The notes: generated from the sequence alone by a model not told the origin. A DNA stretch of 57,275 nt from Phycisphaerae bacterium (GCA_026386845.1 JAPLMW010000001.1:1-57275); one strand, 5' to 3'; shown: positions 36,796 through 45,700, numbered from the stretch's first letter. Made by a program: numbers and translations.

Positions 36796-37932
36796 TTATA
36801 GCCATCCGGTATTTTTAGCCAGCAGCCCGACATACTTGACGTAATTCTGCCATGAGACATCGTGCGGCACACCGTGGTCGCAGCCGGGTATAAATCCGCC
36901 GTCTTTTATCACAGGAGCAATTCTTTTCATTTCATTTTCCATTTCATCTCCGCCGGCAGCAATGCATCGCTTGTCAAAACCTCCGCGATATGATATTTTT
37001 TTCCCAAATTGTTTGCGATACTGTATTATGTCATTGCCTGCCGCTACTTCCATCGGGTCGCAGGAATTAATTCCTGCCTCGATCCATATAGGAATAAGCT
37101 CGCCGATAAATCCATCCGAATCGATTCCATATACTTTAATTCCTGCTGAACGTGCGATATTACCCCAGCGTTTCCATATTGGCAGCAGATACTGTTTTAC
37201 CATAGCGGGCGATATCATCGAAAAACCTTTATATGCCATATCTTCACTGATGTGAAAACTGTCAGGTATAAAATATTGCAGCGTGTTCTCAAATAATGCT
37301 GAAATATAATTGCTCCAGAAGTCAAGCATCTCCTGTATTAATTTTGGGTCGTCATAAAACATCATACAGAGATTTTCAAATCCCAGCCACTCACGAAGCT
37401 GCCAAAATGGTCCTGAAAAATGAAGCTCTATTGGCCAATCTCTGTTTGCCAGTTCTGCTGCGAGTTTTTTAGGATTTTCAGGAAATCTGGAAGGGGTGTT
37501 GAGGTCATAACGTTTTTTCATATCCTCCCAGTCATTGTGCGATTCAACAGGACACTTGACCCAGCGTCTTGTGACGAAGTCAATGGCATTTCGCAGATAT
37601 TCTGTTGTGTATTCATTGCTGATTTCACAGATGTTCCCCTTCCAGTCCTGCACAATCTGGGTTCGCTCCCTGCGTTCGATAACCTTTTCCTCAAACTGCG
37701 GTATCATCCTCTCGTCAACCCAGAAATTTTTTCCAGCTTTGGGCCATTTTTCCCGGCCTCCTGTCAGACGATAAGCATATTCATTTATATCGTTCGTATC
37801 ATCAATTTCAGCAGGGAGACCTTCGTTATGCCAGCGGGCCCGTGTTGATTTTCTTCCCCCTCCCGGAGAAAGCGGAACCTTGTCTGGTTTGCCGAACAGC
37901 AGGGTCTGAAGCCATCGTTCTCTTAGATTCAT
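36796..37932 (-). CDS. UroD-superfamily protein of unknown function
   Basis: This 378-residue protein belongs to the UroD-like branch common in Planctomycetes, Verrucomicrobia and Lentisphaerae. Landmarks are KVPLSPGGG near the N-terminus, YGIDSDGFIGELIPIWIEAG and VAAGNDIIQYRKQFGKK, then GGFIPGCDHGVPHDVSW. Unlike the MtaA-like protein at 4456, it has no His-x-Cys zinc pair, but Asp-x-Asp and a late Cys instead, so its chemistry may differ. It is transcribed divergently from an AraC regulator 97 nt away, which probably controls it. Such pairs occur in glycan loci; a role in removing or shuttling methyl groups is speculation. Confidence 0.8.
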   Translation of the reverse strand: MNLRERWLQTLLFGKPDKVPLSPGGGRKSTRARWHNEGLPAEIDDTNDINEYAYRLTGGREKWPKAGKNFWVDERMIPQFEEKVIERRERTQIVQDWKGNICEISNEYTTEYLRNAIDFVTRRWVKCPVESHNDWEDMKKRYDLNTPSRFPENPKKLAAELANRDWPIELHFSGPFWQLREWLGFENLCMMFYDDPKLIQEMLDFWSNYISALFENTLQYFIPDSFHISEDMAYKGFSMISPAMVKQYLLPIWKRWGNIARSAGIKVYGIDSDGFIGELIPIWIEAGINSCDPMEVAAGNDIIQYRKQFGKKISYRGGFDKRCIAAGGDEMENEMKRIAPVIKDGGFIPGCDHGVPHDVSWQNYVKYVGLLAKNTGWL

Positions 37933-37953
37933 TTAGCACCCTTTAAATATATT

Positions 37954-38039
37954 TATGGACTTTTCCTTTTAATTAATATATGATATAATATAATAGCAGT
38001 ACATTATATAGATTTTTCGGTAAAATATATGGACTTTTC
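37954..38039. promoter_or_regulatory. Divergent promoter region with a repeated 12-mer
   Basis: TATGGACTTTTC occurs at 37954-37965 and again at 38028-38039, where it overlaps the AraC start codon. Between them lie AT-rich -10-like sequences in both directions (TATAATATAATA). Direct repeats are typical of AraC-type binding sites, so autoregulation is possible. Confidence 0.45.
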
Positions 38040-38874
38040 GGTCTTAAATAAACTGAAGATTTACAGCGAAACCAAATTCCGCACACCATTACGTACCGAA
38101 AAGCAGATAGGTCTGTGGGTTGACAGGATAGGCGAAAATCCGTTAAAAAAATTTCAGGCTGCACAGGGGCTCAGAAAGCTCGGCCAATATGCGGCGGTGT
38201 TAATTGAAAAAGGCCGCGGATTTTTCATTAGTCCTTCAACAGGTCAAATTGAGTTGAATAAAGGTAGTGTAATAATACTTTTTCCTGATGAACCGAGCGT
38301 TTATTACCCGACCGGGATCTGGCATGAGAAATATATAGTCTGGAATGGTCCCGATGCCGTTCGTTTTGAAAAACTCGGATTTCTGAGCAGACGGAAAATT
38401 ATTATCAAGGATAATATTGGTGTTGTTTCTACTGCTTTTGAGAAATTGAAAAAGATTATCACTGATGAAGATAAAGCGGCTATACTCGAAAGAAAAAATA
38501 TAATTACAGATATGATTCTTGAACTTTTCAGACTTTCCAACCCGAAAAACAAAAAGGATGAAGGACTTGCTGAAATCTCAGCCGCTGTTTCATGGCTTGC
38601 TGGGAATTACGCTGAAGAGATTTCCATCTCGGAGCTTGCGAAAAGGTATAACCTTTCTGAATCTTATTTTCGCAGATATTTCAGACAGCATACCGGCCGA
38701 AGTCCGAGAGAATTTATTATGAGCCTGCGAATTTCAAGAGCAAAAGAACTTCTGAAACAGGGCTTAACAGTTAAAGAAATATCATTGGCAGTCGGATATA
38801 CAGATATGTTTTATTTTATGCGTGCTTTCAAAAAAGTCGCCGGCACATCTTGCGGCCGATTCAGAACAAATTAG
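38029..38874 (+). CDS. AraC-family transcription regulator
   Basis: This 281-residue regulator has an N-terminal cupin-like sensing domain (about 20-130; GRGFFISPSTGQIELNKGS and YYPTGIWHEKYIVW) and a C-terminal AraC domain (about 185-278) with two helix-turn-helix units: SISELAKRYNLSESYFRRYF and TVKEISLAVGYTDMFYFMRA. Cupin-AraC regulators respond to sugars or small acids. It faces the UroD-like gene and precedes the sugar-activation genes at 38938-41884, so it may govern either or both. No ribosome-binding site is evident at the ATG. Confidence 0.9.
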   Translation: MDFSVLNKLKIYSETKFRTPLRTEKQIGLWVDRIGENPLKKFQAAQGLRKLGQYAAVLIEKGRGFFISPSTGQIELNKGSVIILFPDEPSVYYPTGIWHEKYIVWNGPDAVRFEKLGFLSRRKIIIKDNIGVVSTAFEKLKKIITDEDKAAILERKNIITDMILELFRLSNPKNKKDEGLAEISAAVSWLAGNYAEEISISELAKRYNLSESYFRRYFRQHTGRSPREFIMSLRISRAKELLKQGLTVKEISLAVGYTDMFYFMRAFKKVAGTSCGRFRTN

Positions 38875-38937
38875 GTTTTTTAGTGCATTGATGTAATGAT
38901 TATCAGGAAAAAGTATTTTGATTAGGAAGACTATATT

Positions 38938-39843
38938 TTGAAGCCGACATTATTGATTATTGCTGCAGGCATGGGCAGCCGATATGGAGGTCTCAAACAA
39001 ATAGACCCCGTTGGACCCAATGGCGAGATAATAATCGATTATTCTATGTATGATGCCGTCAGGGCCGGGTTTGAAAAAATAGTTTTTGTTATCAGGCACT
39101 ATTTCGAAGAAGCATTCAGAGAAAAAATAGGAAGCAAACTGGACGGCATTGCTCAAACCGCTTATGCATACCAGGAATTAGATTCGTATCTTGACGGATT
39201 TCCGCTGCCTGCCGGCAGGGACAAGCCTTGGGGAACAGGACATGCTATTTTGGTCGCTAAAGATGTAATAAATGAACCTTTTGTAGTCATTAACGCTGAT
39301 GATTATTATGGCATTAATTCATATAAGATTATGAAAGGATATCTCAGTGGCAGCGGGGGCGATAACAATGATTATTGTATGGTCGGTTATACGCTTGGCA
39401 ATACACTTTCTGAATATGGATATGTTTCCCGCGGGATTTGCCGGTGCGATGAGAATATGTATCTGAAATCAGTTACTGAGATAAAAAAGATAATTAAGAA
39501 TAAGCAATGTGCAATTTTCACAGATGAAACCGGACAACAGCAGACATTAAGCGGCAATGAAGTTGTTTCAATGAATCTGTGGGGATTTCAGCCGGATATT
39601 TTTGAACATCTTCGAAGACAATTCAAAGATTTTCTTGTTGAGCACGGTAAAGAGCAGAAAAGCGAGTTTTATATTCCAGGTGCAGTTGATAGGCTCGTAG
39701 CTTCAAAACAAAAAAGAGTAAGGATTTTGCGTACTGAGGACAGCTGGTTCGGCGTTACATATAAGGAAGACAAACAAATAGCTCAGAATTGCATACAGAG
39801 ATTAATTGAGCGGGGAATTTATCCGCACAGGCTTTGGAAATAA
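38938..39843 (+). CDS. Sugar-1-phosphate nucleotidyltransferase-like protein
   Basis: This 301-residue protein starts with TTG after GGAAG. It has the nucleotidyltransferase signature AAGMGSRYGGLKQIDPVG, then WGTGHAILVAKD and the metal-binding VINADDYYG. These enzymes couple a sugar-1-phosphate to an NTP. The next gene encodes a sugar kinase that would supply the sugar-1-phosphate. Which sugar and NTP are used cannot be read; GlcNAc-1-P or mannose-1-P from GH130 are candidates. Confidence 0.85.
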   Translation: MKPTLLIIAAGMGSRYGGLKQIDPVGPNGEIIIDYSMYDAVRAGFEKIVFVIRHYFEEAFREKIGSKLDGIAQTAYAYQELDSYLDGFPLPAGRDKPWGTGHAILVAKDVINEPFVVINADDYYGINSYKIMKGYLSGSGGDNNDYCMVGYTLGNTLSEYGYVSRGICRCDENMYLKSVTEIKKIIKNKQCAIFTDETGQQQTLSGNEVVSMNLWGFQPDIFEHLRRQFKDFLVEHGKEQKSEFYIPGAVDRLVASKQKRVRILRTEDSWFGVTYKEDKQIAQNCIQRLIERGIYPHRLWK

Positions 39844-39845
39844 CT

Positions 39846-40964
39846 ATGAATTACAAGGCTGATTATTTAAAGAATATTTGTGCGAAATTTCTGATAGAAG
39901 GAGAATTCGTAAATTCAAAGCCTTACGGCAGCGGTCATATAAACGATACTTATGCGGTTACATTCAGGCAGGCTTCCAATACAAAAAGATACATATTGCA
40001 GCGTATTAACAATACGATTTTTACTGATGTGCCGGGTTTAATGAATAATATTGTCAGGGTTACGAAACATATAAGAGATAAATTGGAAAAGCAGAAAGCG
40101 GATGATATTGCGCGAAAGGTATTGACTGTTGTATCCACCGCCAAAGGAAACAGCTATTATGGGGATACAGATGGTAATTTTTGGCGGATGTATATATTTA
40201 TTGAAAAAGCTCGAACTTATGATGTTCCTGAATCTTTAGAGCAGATTTATGAGGCTGCAAGAGCATTCGGCAATTTTCAGCAGATGCTTATAGATTTACC
40301 TCAGCCTGCGCTTATAGAGACAATTCCTGATTTTCATAATGCTCTCAAACGACTTGAAGTTTTTAAGAATGTCTTGAATGCTGATGTGTGCAATCGTGCT
40401 AAAGATATTAAAGAGGAAGTCGAATTTCTACATAAAAATGAACAGATTTTTTATACTTTGTCAGGGCTGATTAAAACAGGTCAGATTCGCATCCGTATAA
40501 CGCATAACGATACCAAGGTAAATAATGTTTTGATGGATGGTGATACAGGCAGAGGTATTTGCGTTATAGACCTTGATACAGTTATGCCGGGATTGAGTTT
40601 ATATGATTTTGGTGATATTATCCGTACCAGTATAAGCTCTGCCGCGGAGGATGAGCGTAATTTATCGAAAGTAATGATGGAAATGCCTCGATTTGAAGCT
40701 GTATTGAAAGGTTATCTTGCATCAGCGGGAAAATTTCTTAATAAAACTGAATTGGAGAATCTGATTTTAGGCAGTAAATACATTACATTGGTAATAGGTA
40801 TGCGTTTTCTGACAGATTATCTCAATGGCGATAAGTACTTTAAGATACACAGAGAGGGGCATAATCTTGATCGCTGCCGGACGCAGTTTAAACTGGTTGA
40901 TTCGATAAATAAGCAGGAAGATGAGATGATGTTATTGGTCAAGGAAAATTACTATGCCGGTTAG
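39846..40964 (+). CDS. APH-family kinase, N-acetylhexosamine 1-kinase (NahK)-like
   Basis: I take the ATG at 39846, two bases after the previous stop and preceded by GGAAA, over a TTG at 39834. The 372-residue protein has the aminoglycoside-phosphotransferase kinase fold. SGHINDTY lies near the N-terminus. The catalytic loop is THNDTKVNNVLMD and the metal loop is VIDLDTVMPGLSLYDFGD. This combination is typical of NahK-like anomeric kinases, which make N-acetylhexosamine-1-phosphate. Tight linkage with the nucleotidyltransferase before it and the deacetylase after it supports a sugar-activation role. A choline or homoserine kinase-like role is less likely. Confidence 0.78.
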   Translation: MNYKADYLKNICAKFLIEGEFVNSKPYGSGHINDTYAVTFRQASNTKRYILQRINNTIFTDVPGLMNNIVRVTKHIRDKLEKQKADDIARKVLTVVSTAKGNSYYGDTDGNFWRMYIFIEKARTYDVPESLEQIYEAARAFGNFQQMLIDLPQPALIETIPDFHNALKRLEVFKNVLNADVCNRAKDIKEEVEFLHKNEQIFYTLSGLIKTGQIRIRITHNDTKVNNVLMDGDTGRGICVIDLDTVMPGLSLYDFGDIIRTSISSAAEDERNLSKVMMEMPRFEAVLKGYLASAGKFLNKTELENLILGSKYITLVIGMRFLTDYLNGDKYFKIHREGHNLDRCRTQFKLVDSINKQEDEMMLLVKENYYAG

Positions 40965-41035
40965 AATTATTTCAGCAGTTGAAAAATAGGTTTTATCAAA
41001 TCTTATACAACTTACAACTTTTTGGAGAAATAGAA

Positions 41036-41884
41036 ATGCAGCAGGAAATTGAAATTGTCCGTCTTGTTGGAGATGAACGAAGAGCAGGCCCGACACTTGA
41101 AAGTGTTTCGCGTCACTGGCAGAAAGATAAGGAACATTTTCTGTTTATAAGCCCGCATGATGATGATGTGGTTCTGGGTGGTGGACTTTTAATTCAGCTT
41201 GCAATTCGTGAAAAAGTGCCTGTGCATATATTGATTGTGACTGATGGCAGTATGGGATATTGCAGCAGGGAAGATAGAGACAGTATTTCTGAGATTCGCA
41301 GGAAGGAAACTTATAAATGTTATGAATCACTTGGTATTCCAATGGAGAATATTATCTGGCTCGGATTTCCTGACTGTCAATTGAATTCATATCGAGGCAG
41401 GTATTTAGCGAAAAGTGGTCAAAAACCGGCGATAGAAGGTTTTGCGGGGCTTCAAAATGCTTTTACTTATTATTTAAGGAAGATTTGTCCAACACAGTGT
41501 TTTTTGCCTACTTCCAACGACCTGCATCCTGACCATGAGATAGTGCATTCTGAATTTCTTATCAGTATGTTTCATTCGGCAGGCAGTATCTGGCCTGAAT
41601 TGGGCAAGCCTGTAGAAAAGGTTCCATACATTCATGAAATGGGCATATATTGTGATTTTCCTGTGCCGCCCCGGCTTAGAATAAAAACACCGGAGTCATA
41701 TTTGGAAAATAAATTGGGCGCAATTTCAGCTTTTAAATCCCAAAAACAGATTGCTTCTCTGGTGGCTGTCGTCAGAAAATCCGGACCGTATGAATATATC
41801 AATTCGCTGGACTTCAGACTTTATCAGCCGGGTAAATACTACGACCTGTTTGAGCAAAGACACCACATACCATTTACCCGATAA
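41036..41884 (+). CDS. PIG-L/LmbE-family deacetylase
   Basis: The ATG at 41036 with GGAG upstream gives 282 residues; a frame extension to 40979 is unlikely. The metal-binding motif SPHDDDVVLGGG (about 39-50) and the later LHPDHEIVH are both present, as in zinc-dependent N-acetylglucosaminyl deacetylases (MshB, PIG-L, BshB). The substrate is probably an N-acetylated sugar or sugar conjugate. It follows the NahK-like kinase by 71 nt, which links deacetylation to amino-sugar metabolism. Confidence 0.85.
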   Translation: MQQEIEIVRLVGDERRAGPTLESVSRHWQKDKEHFLFISPHDDDVVLGGGLLIQLAIREKVPVHILIVTDGSMGYCSREDRDSISEIRRKETYKCYESLGIPMENIIWLGFPDCQLNSYRGRYLAKSGQKPAIEGFAGLQNAFTYYLRKICPTQCFLPTSNDLHPDHEIVHSEFLISMFHSAGSIWPELGKPVEKVPYIHEMGIYCDFPVPPRLRIKTPESYLENKLGAISAFKSQKQIASLVAVVRKSGPYEYINSLDFRLYQPGKYYDLFEQRHHIPFTR

Positions 41885-41963
41885 AAAATCTGTACGGTGC
41901 GAATATTCATCGAGGGTTAAACTTTTGTTTTATAGCAAATTGACATTCAAATTTTTGCTACTT

Positions 41964-42003
41964 ATACCGAAGGTTGGACTTTAGAGCTACGGTGCATTAA
42001 ACC
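41964..42003. repeat. Long direct repeat, right copy
   Basis: This is the second copy of the 40-nt sequence at 486-525 (one mismatch, same orientation), about 41.5 kb away. It lies inside the tRNA-Arg fragment at 42237-42280, mirroring the left copy's place inside the complete tRNA. Confidence 0.9.
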
Positions 42004-42236
42004 ATCACCCTGACAAAGGTGGTTATTGTTTTGCTGGCAGGATTATCAAAACCATTTTGGGATATAGTGCAAATGGTTCATAAGTGAGCGTGAGTCGGTG
42101 TCAAAAAAGTGTCAGTCGCCAGTGTATTGCCACTGTATTTTGATTTGTTAGTCACTTGTTAATAACTTGTAAACCTCATTTTTTGCAAAAAAACCGCCCC
42201 CAACCTCTTGTAAATAAGTAAGTTGTGGTGAGAACA
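42004..42236. other. Spacer between right repeat and tRNA fragment
   Basis: No gene is seen here. The stretch holds GTGTCA words (about 42098-42116), a CAGTG/CACTG inverted repeat (about 42121-42137) and a TTTTTTGCAAAAAA palindrome at about 42182-42193. A TTTTGCAAAA word also follows the complete tRNA at about 266-276. Confidence 0.4.
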
Positions 42237-42280
42237 ACGGATTCGAAGTCCGCAACTCTATCCAATTGAGCTACGGGCGC
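42237..42280 (-). pseudogene. 5' half of a tRNA-Arg(UCG) gene
   Basis: The minus strand reproduces the first 26 nt of the complete tRNA-Arg exactly. It continues with a different but paired anticodon stem (GCGGA/TCCGT) around the same CTTCGAA loop. The T-arm and 3' acceptor strand are missing; the following GTTGT/ACAAC hairpin does not restore them. Upstream, TTGAAA and TAGAGT with a 17-nt spacer (about 42330-42302) look like a promoter, so it may once have been a complete gene. Confidence 0.85.
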
Positions 42281-42360
42281 AGAATCAACATTTACAACTG
42301 GAAACACTCTACCGTAGAAACGCCGGAATTTCAATAGGCCTGTTATTTGTTTAAAATTTT

Positions 42361-42457
42361 ATTGAAGATTGAAGATTGTAGATTGAAGAATGAAAACAAA
42401 CAGAGATAAAAATAGATTTCAAAAAATCTTCAATTTTCAATCTTCATTTTTCAATCA
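42361..42457. repeat. ATTGAAGATTG-type inverted repeat
   Basis: Tandem 'attgaagattgaagattg' units (42361-42392) are followed by their imperfect complement (about 42424-42457). The same arrangement recurs at 49250-49350. It partly overlaps the end of the PH-domain gene. Confidence 0.65.
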
Positions 42458-43136
42458 TTCAAGGTGGACGACACCGCGTTTTGAATCGGCATCGAGACTT
42501 GCCTTTTTAATTGTGTCGTAAAGCTGTCTTGGTCTGTGGACTTTTTCAAACCTGAATTCAGGGTCGCTTTTGTCAGTCGTAGTCAGCACAACCGTGCCTA
42601 TGCCGACCAGGGAATCAGAAAAACTCCGGGATAAACGCAGGTCGATTACGCGGAACATATCAATATTGTCTATTTGCTTTGCAAAAATACCCCTTGCCCA
42701 CTCGACCCTGTCGGTAGTTATGCGGTAGCGAATGCTTTTAAGTTTGATAATTTTGCAGAAGAGAATCAGCAACGCCGCGGCTATTATTGAAATTCCTATG
42801 ATGGTTCTGTATTTTTCCGTAAGGGCAATCGCGTTTGCGGAAAGTTTGAAATCAGTAAGCAGCTTATTTACCGGCCAGAACGCCAGAAAATACATAACCG
42901 CAAGCAAAATAGCCGTTTTCAGAAAACTCGGCGTAAGTACCCACATCGAAGGCGAAGCCTCGAAAAGAGGTTCTGCTTTTTCCGCATCCTTTTGTTCAGG
43001 ATTTTGGGCAGGCGATTTGACGGGCCGATTCAGGAATTCGCCGCAGTAGCGGCACTTTATCGCCGCGGCCATCACAATAGGGACATTGTTTTGTGCCCTG
43101 CGGCAAACCAACGCCTGATGGATAGTTTTCAGACAT
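42455..43136 (-). CDS. PH-domain (bPH2/YdbT-like) membrane protein with N-terminal zinc ribbon, frameshifted
   Basis: The ATG at 43136 lies 8 nt after ftsK. It opens a frame with MSENYPSGVGLPQGTKQCPYC, the first half of a zinc ribbon. The second half (AIKCRYCGEF) and the rest lie in another frame that is open from 43111. A frameshift near 43085-43070 therefore separates the two. The remainder has two membrane helices (about residues 60-120 of the 43111 frame) and a bacterial PH domain (RYRITTDRVEWARGIF, RFEKVHRPRQLYDTI). It resembles membrane proteins of the DUF304/bPH2 type. The shift may be real decay or a sequencing error. Confidence 0.72.
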
Positions 43137-43143
43137 ACTCAGC

Positions 43144-45576
43144 CTAAGAATTTATAGTGCTCTGCTGCTGGGAGACAGGATTATGGTCATAATCAATTTC
43201 CTTGTGCTGTAAGGCATCCCTTAGCGGAACGGTATGCTGCGGCTTATCTGAATTGTCGGATTGCTCATCGTCCCGCATATCGGAGAAACCTGCTTTTTTA
43301 TCGGCTTCCATCTGCTGACGCAGACGTTCATATTCCTCGATAGTCATCAAAACTTCGCGAGCCTGGCTGCCCTTATATTCGCCGAGAATGCCGGAGATCG
43401 CCATAGCCTCGATTATCCTGCTGGCGCGGGCATAGCCGATGCTCAATCTTCTCTGCAGCAGCGAAACACTGCCGCGCTGCGATTCAAGAATAACTCGGAC
43501 AGCTCCGTCAAAAAGCTCATCCTTGCTTGCTTCGCCGGCGTCTAACCTGTTGAGTTGCATAAGCTCAGGGTGGAATTGAGGCTCGGCCTGTTCGGTAAGG
43601 TGCTGAACGACTTTTCGGACTTCTGTATCATCGACATAGGCTCCCTGTGCGCGGACAAGGTCGCTTGTGCCGGGCTTGAGGAACAGCATATCGCCCTGGC
43701 CGAGCAGCGTTTCGGCGCCGTTCTGGTCGAGAACGATTCTGCTGTCCAGCCTCGTCGCAACGCGAAAGCTTACCCTGCTGGGCAGGTTTGCCTTGATAAG
43801 ACCGGTTACTACCGTTGCCTGCGGTCGCTGAGTCGCAAGGACTATATGAATACCTACCGCTCGGCTCTTTTGAGCGATGCGGACGATATAACCTTCAATC
43901 TCCTTCGAGGAGGTCATCATCAAATCAGCAAGCTCATCAACGACAATGACATAGTAAGGAAGCTTTTTAGGAATTCTCGCCTCTTCATCGGGGCTTTGCG
44001 GATTAAATCTGCGGACGATTTCCTCTATGCCGAGAGCGTTATAACCTGCGATGTTTTTTACGCCGGCCTCGGCAAACAGGGCATATCTTTCATCCATCTT
44101 TATAGTTGCCCAATCGAATATCTGCTCTGCCTTGCTGACCTCAGTAATTATCGGGGCCATCAGGTGAGGTATTTTTGAAAAGGCCGTCATCTCGACCATC
44201 TTCGGGTCAACAAGAACGAGCTTTACTTCATCAGGACGTTTTGTCAGCATAATGCTCATGATAATGCTGTTAATAAAGACACTTTTTCCGGAACCTGTTG
44301 TGCCGGCAATCAGTAGATGAGGCATATCGGTCAGGTCGGAAACGATTGCCTGTCCGGAAGAATCCTTGCCTAAAAATAAAGGTATCTCCATCCTCTTGTA
44401 TGAATCGCCTGCCCGGACGATGAGGTCTTTTATTCTTACAGTTTCCTTCTGGCTGTTCGGCACTTCAATGCCGATTGTGTGTCTGCCGGGCAGCGGAGCG
44501 ACTACACGAACGGCAGGCGCTCCCAGCGCTCTGGCGATATCGTTCGCCAGATTTGATATCTGACTTACCTTTACGCCGGGGGCGAGGGCAAGCTCAAACA
44601 TCGTTATTGTCGGGCCCGGCTCTGAATCGGTAACGTGAGCTTCTATGCCGAACTCGGTCAATACCTGCTCAAGGGCCGCCGATTTAGCCCTGATAATTTT
44701 TTCCTGCACAGAACCAAAACTGTACTCCGGCTCAGTCAAAAGCTCAAGACCGGGGAGCTGATAGTTATCAAAGTTCTCAGACTCGTAAATCGACTCCGAC
44801 GGCTGGGCCGGTTTTTCGACCGCGGCAGGTGTCTTTTCAAGATGCACCTCAATTGCTTCGTCGGCTTTTGCAACAGGAGAAAATTGCTGCTGCTCTATGT
44901 GCTGTGCTTCCTGCGCCATAAGCTCTGCGACCGTGGCGGCGGGCTTCCTTATGCTGAGTTTACGCCATATTTCACTGAGCCTGTGTGAATGCTGTCTTGC
45001 CGTGAACCAGGCAGGCATAAATATGCCGAAGGTTCGCGTCAGTAAAGCGCCGCACAGGTGCAGCAGGTGCATCACAAATGAGTCGGCAAGCAGAATTGCC
45101 CCGACTATAAGACCGCTTAAAACAATTATTACGGAACCGAGGAGTGAAAATTTTTCCCTGAGAAATAAAATTGTCGCGTTTCCGAGTATGCCGCCGCTGC
45201 CGGTTGGGAAAGAATCCGCGGGAAAGGGACGGAACATATAAATTATGGATGAGATAGCGGCAGTAACCAGAATAAGGCCGACGAGACGGAGAATTATCTG
45301 GCTTGTTTCCTTATTGCTCAATTTCCAGATAATAAAAATACCTAAGGCAATCAGCGGCACAAAGACGCCGGGGCCGATATAATACATCAAATAGTATGCG
45401 CAAAATGCTCCTGCCGGGCCGCACCAGTTGGCGGCAGGATGATTATTCGGCCAGACGTGACTGCTTGGGAAATCACCTATATTGAAACTGGCACAACTGA
45501 AAAATAACATCACTACCGCCGCAAGGGCAAAAACCAGAAGGGCGGTTCTGCTCAATTTACTCTTTTTAGATTTCAA
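43144..45576 (-). CDS. ftsK: FtsK/SpoIIIE DNA translocase
   Basis: This 810-residue motor pumps chromosomal DNA at the division septum. About four membrane helices lie in residues 10-175, followed by a short charged linker (200-290). The RecA-type motor (about 300-690) has Walker A AGTTGSGKS (about 424-432) and Walker B YVIVVDELADLM. The C-terminal gamma winged helix (about 705-770; LLQRRLSIGYARASRIIEAM) reads KOPS sites. Its linker is short compared with E. coli FtsK, as in SpoIIIE-like forms. It is followed 8 nt later by the PH-domain gene. Confidence 0.96.
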   Translation of the reverse strand: MKSKKSKLSRTALLVFALAAVVMLFFSCASFNIGDFPSSHVWPNNHPAANWCGPAGAFCAYYLMYYIGPGVFVPLIALGIFIIWKLSNKETSQIILRLVGLILVTAAISSIIYMFRPFPADSFPTGSGGILGNATILFLREKFSLLGSVIIVLSGLIVGAILLADSFVMHLLHLCGALLTRTFGIFMPAWFTARQHSHRLSEIWRKLSIRKPAATVAELMAQEAQHIEQQQFSPVAKADEAIEVHLEKTPAAVEKPAQPSESIYESENFDNYQLPGLELLTEPEYSFGSVQEKIIRAKSAALEQVLTEFGIEAHVTDSEPGPTITMFELALAPGVKVSQISNLANDIARALGAPAVRVVAPLPGRHTIGIEVPNSQKETVRIKDLIVRAGDSYKRMEIPLFLGKDSSGQAIVSDLTDMPHLLIAGTTGSGKSVFINSIIMSIMLTKRPDEVKLVLVDPKMVEMTAFSKIPHLMAPIITEVSKAEQIFDWATIKMDERYALFAEAGVKNIAGYNALGIEEIVRRFNPQSPDEEARIPKKLPYYVIVVDELADLMMTSSKEIEGYIVRIAQKSRAVGIHIVLATQRPQATVVTGLIKANLPSRVSFRVATRLDSRIVLDQNGAETLLGQGDMLFLKPGTSDLVRAQGAYVDDTEVRKVVQHLTEQAEPQFHPELMQLNRLDAGEASKDELFDGAVRVILESQRGSVSLLQRRLSIGYARASRIIEAMAISGILGEYKGSQAREVLMTIEEYERLRQQMEADKKAGFSDMRDDEQSDNSDKPQHTVPLRDALQHKEIDYDHNPVSQQQSTINS

Positions 45577-45700
45577 CTTCGCACCTCAGCAAGGTTTTAC
45601 GAAAAGTCCTATAAAAAACCAAATTTAACATTGCAAATACGATATGCAAGCATTTGTTGCATAAGATATTATCGGCCAATGGAAACGTAATTCTGCAGTT

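Noticed and set aside
36962-37848. Plus-strand open frames opposite the UroD-like gene
   Set aside because: They are shadows of a clear minus-strand coding gene with full family motifs.
43555-44178. 207-codon plus-strand frame opposite ftsK
   Set aside because: It is antisense to conserved FtsK motor sequence and shows no domain.
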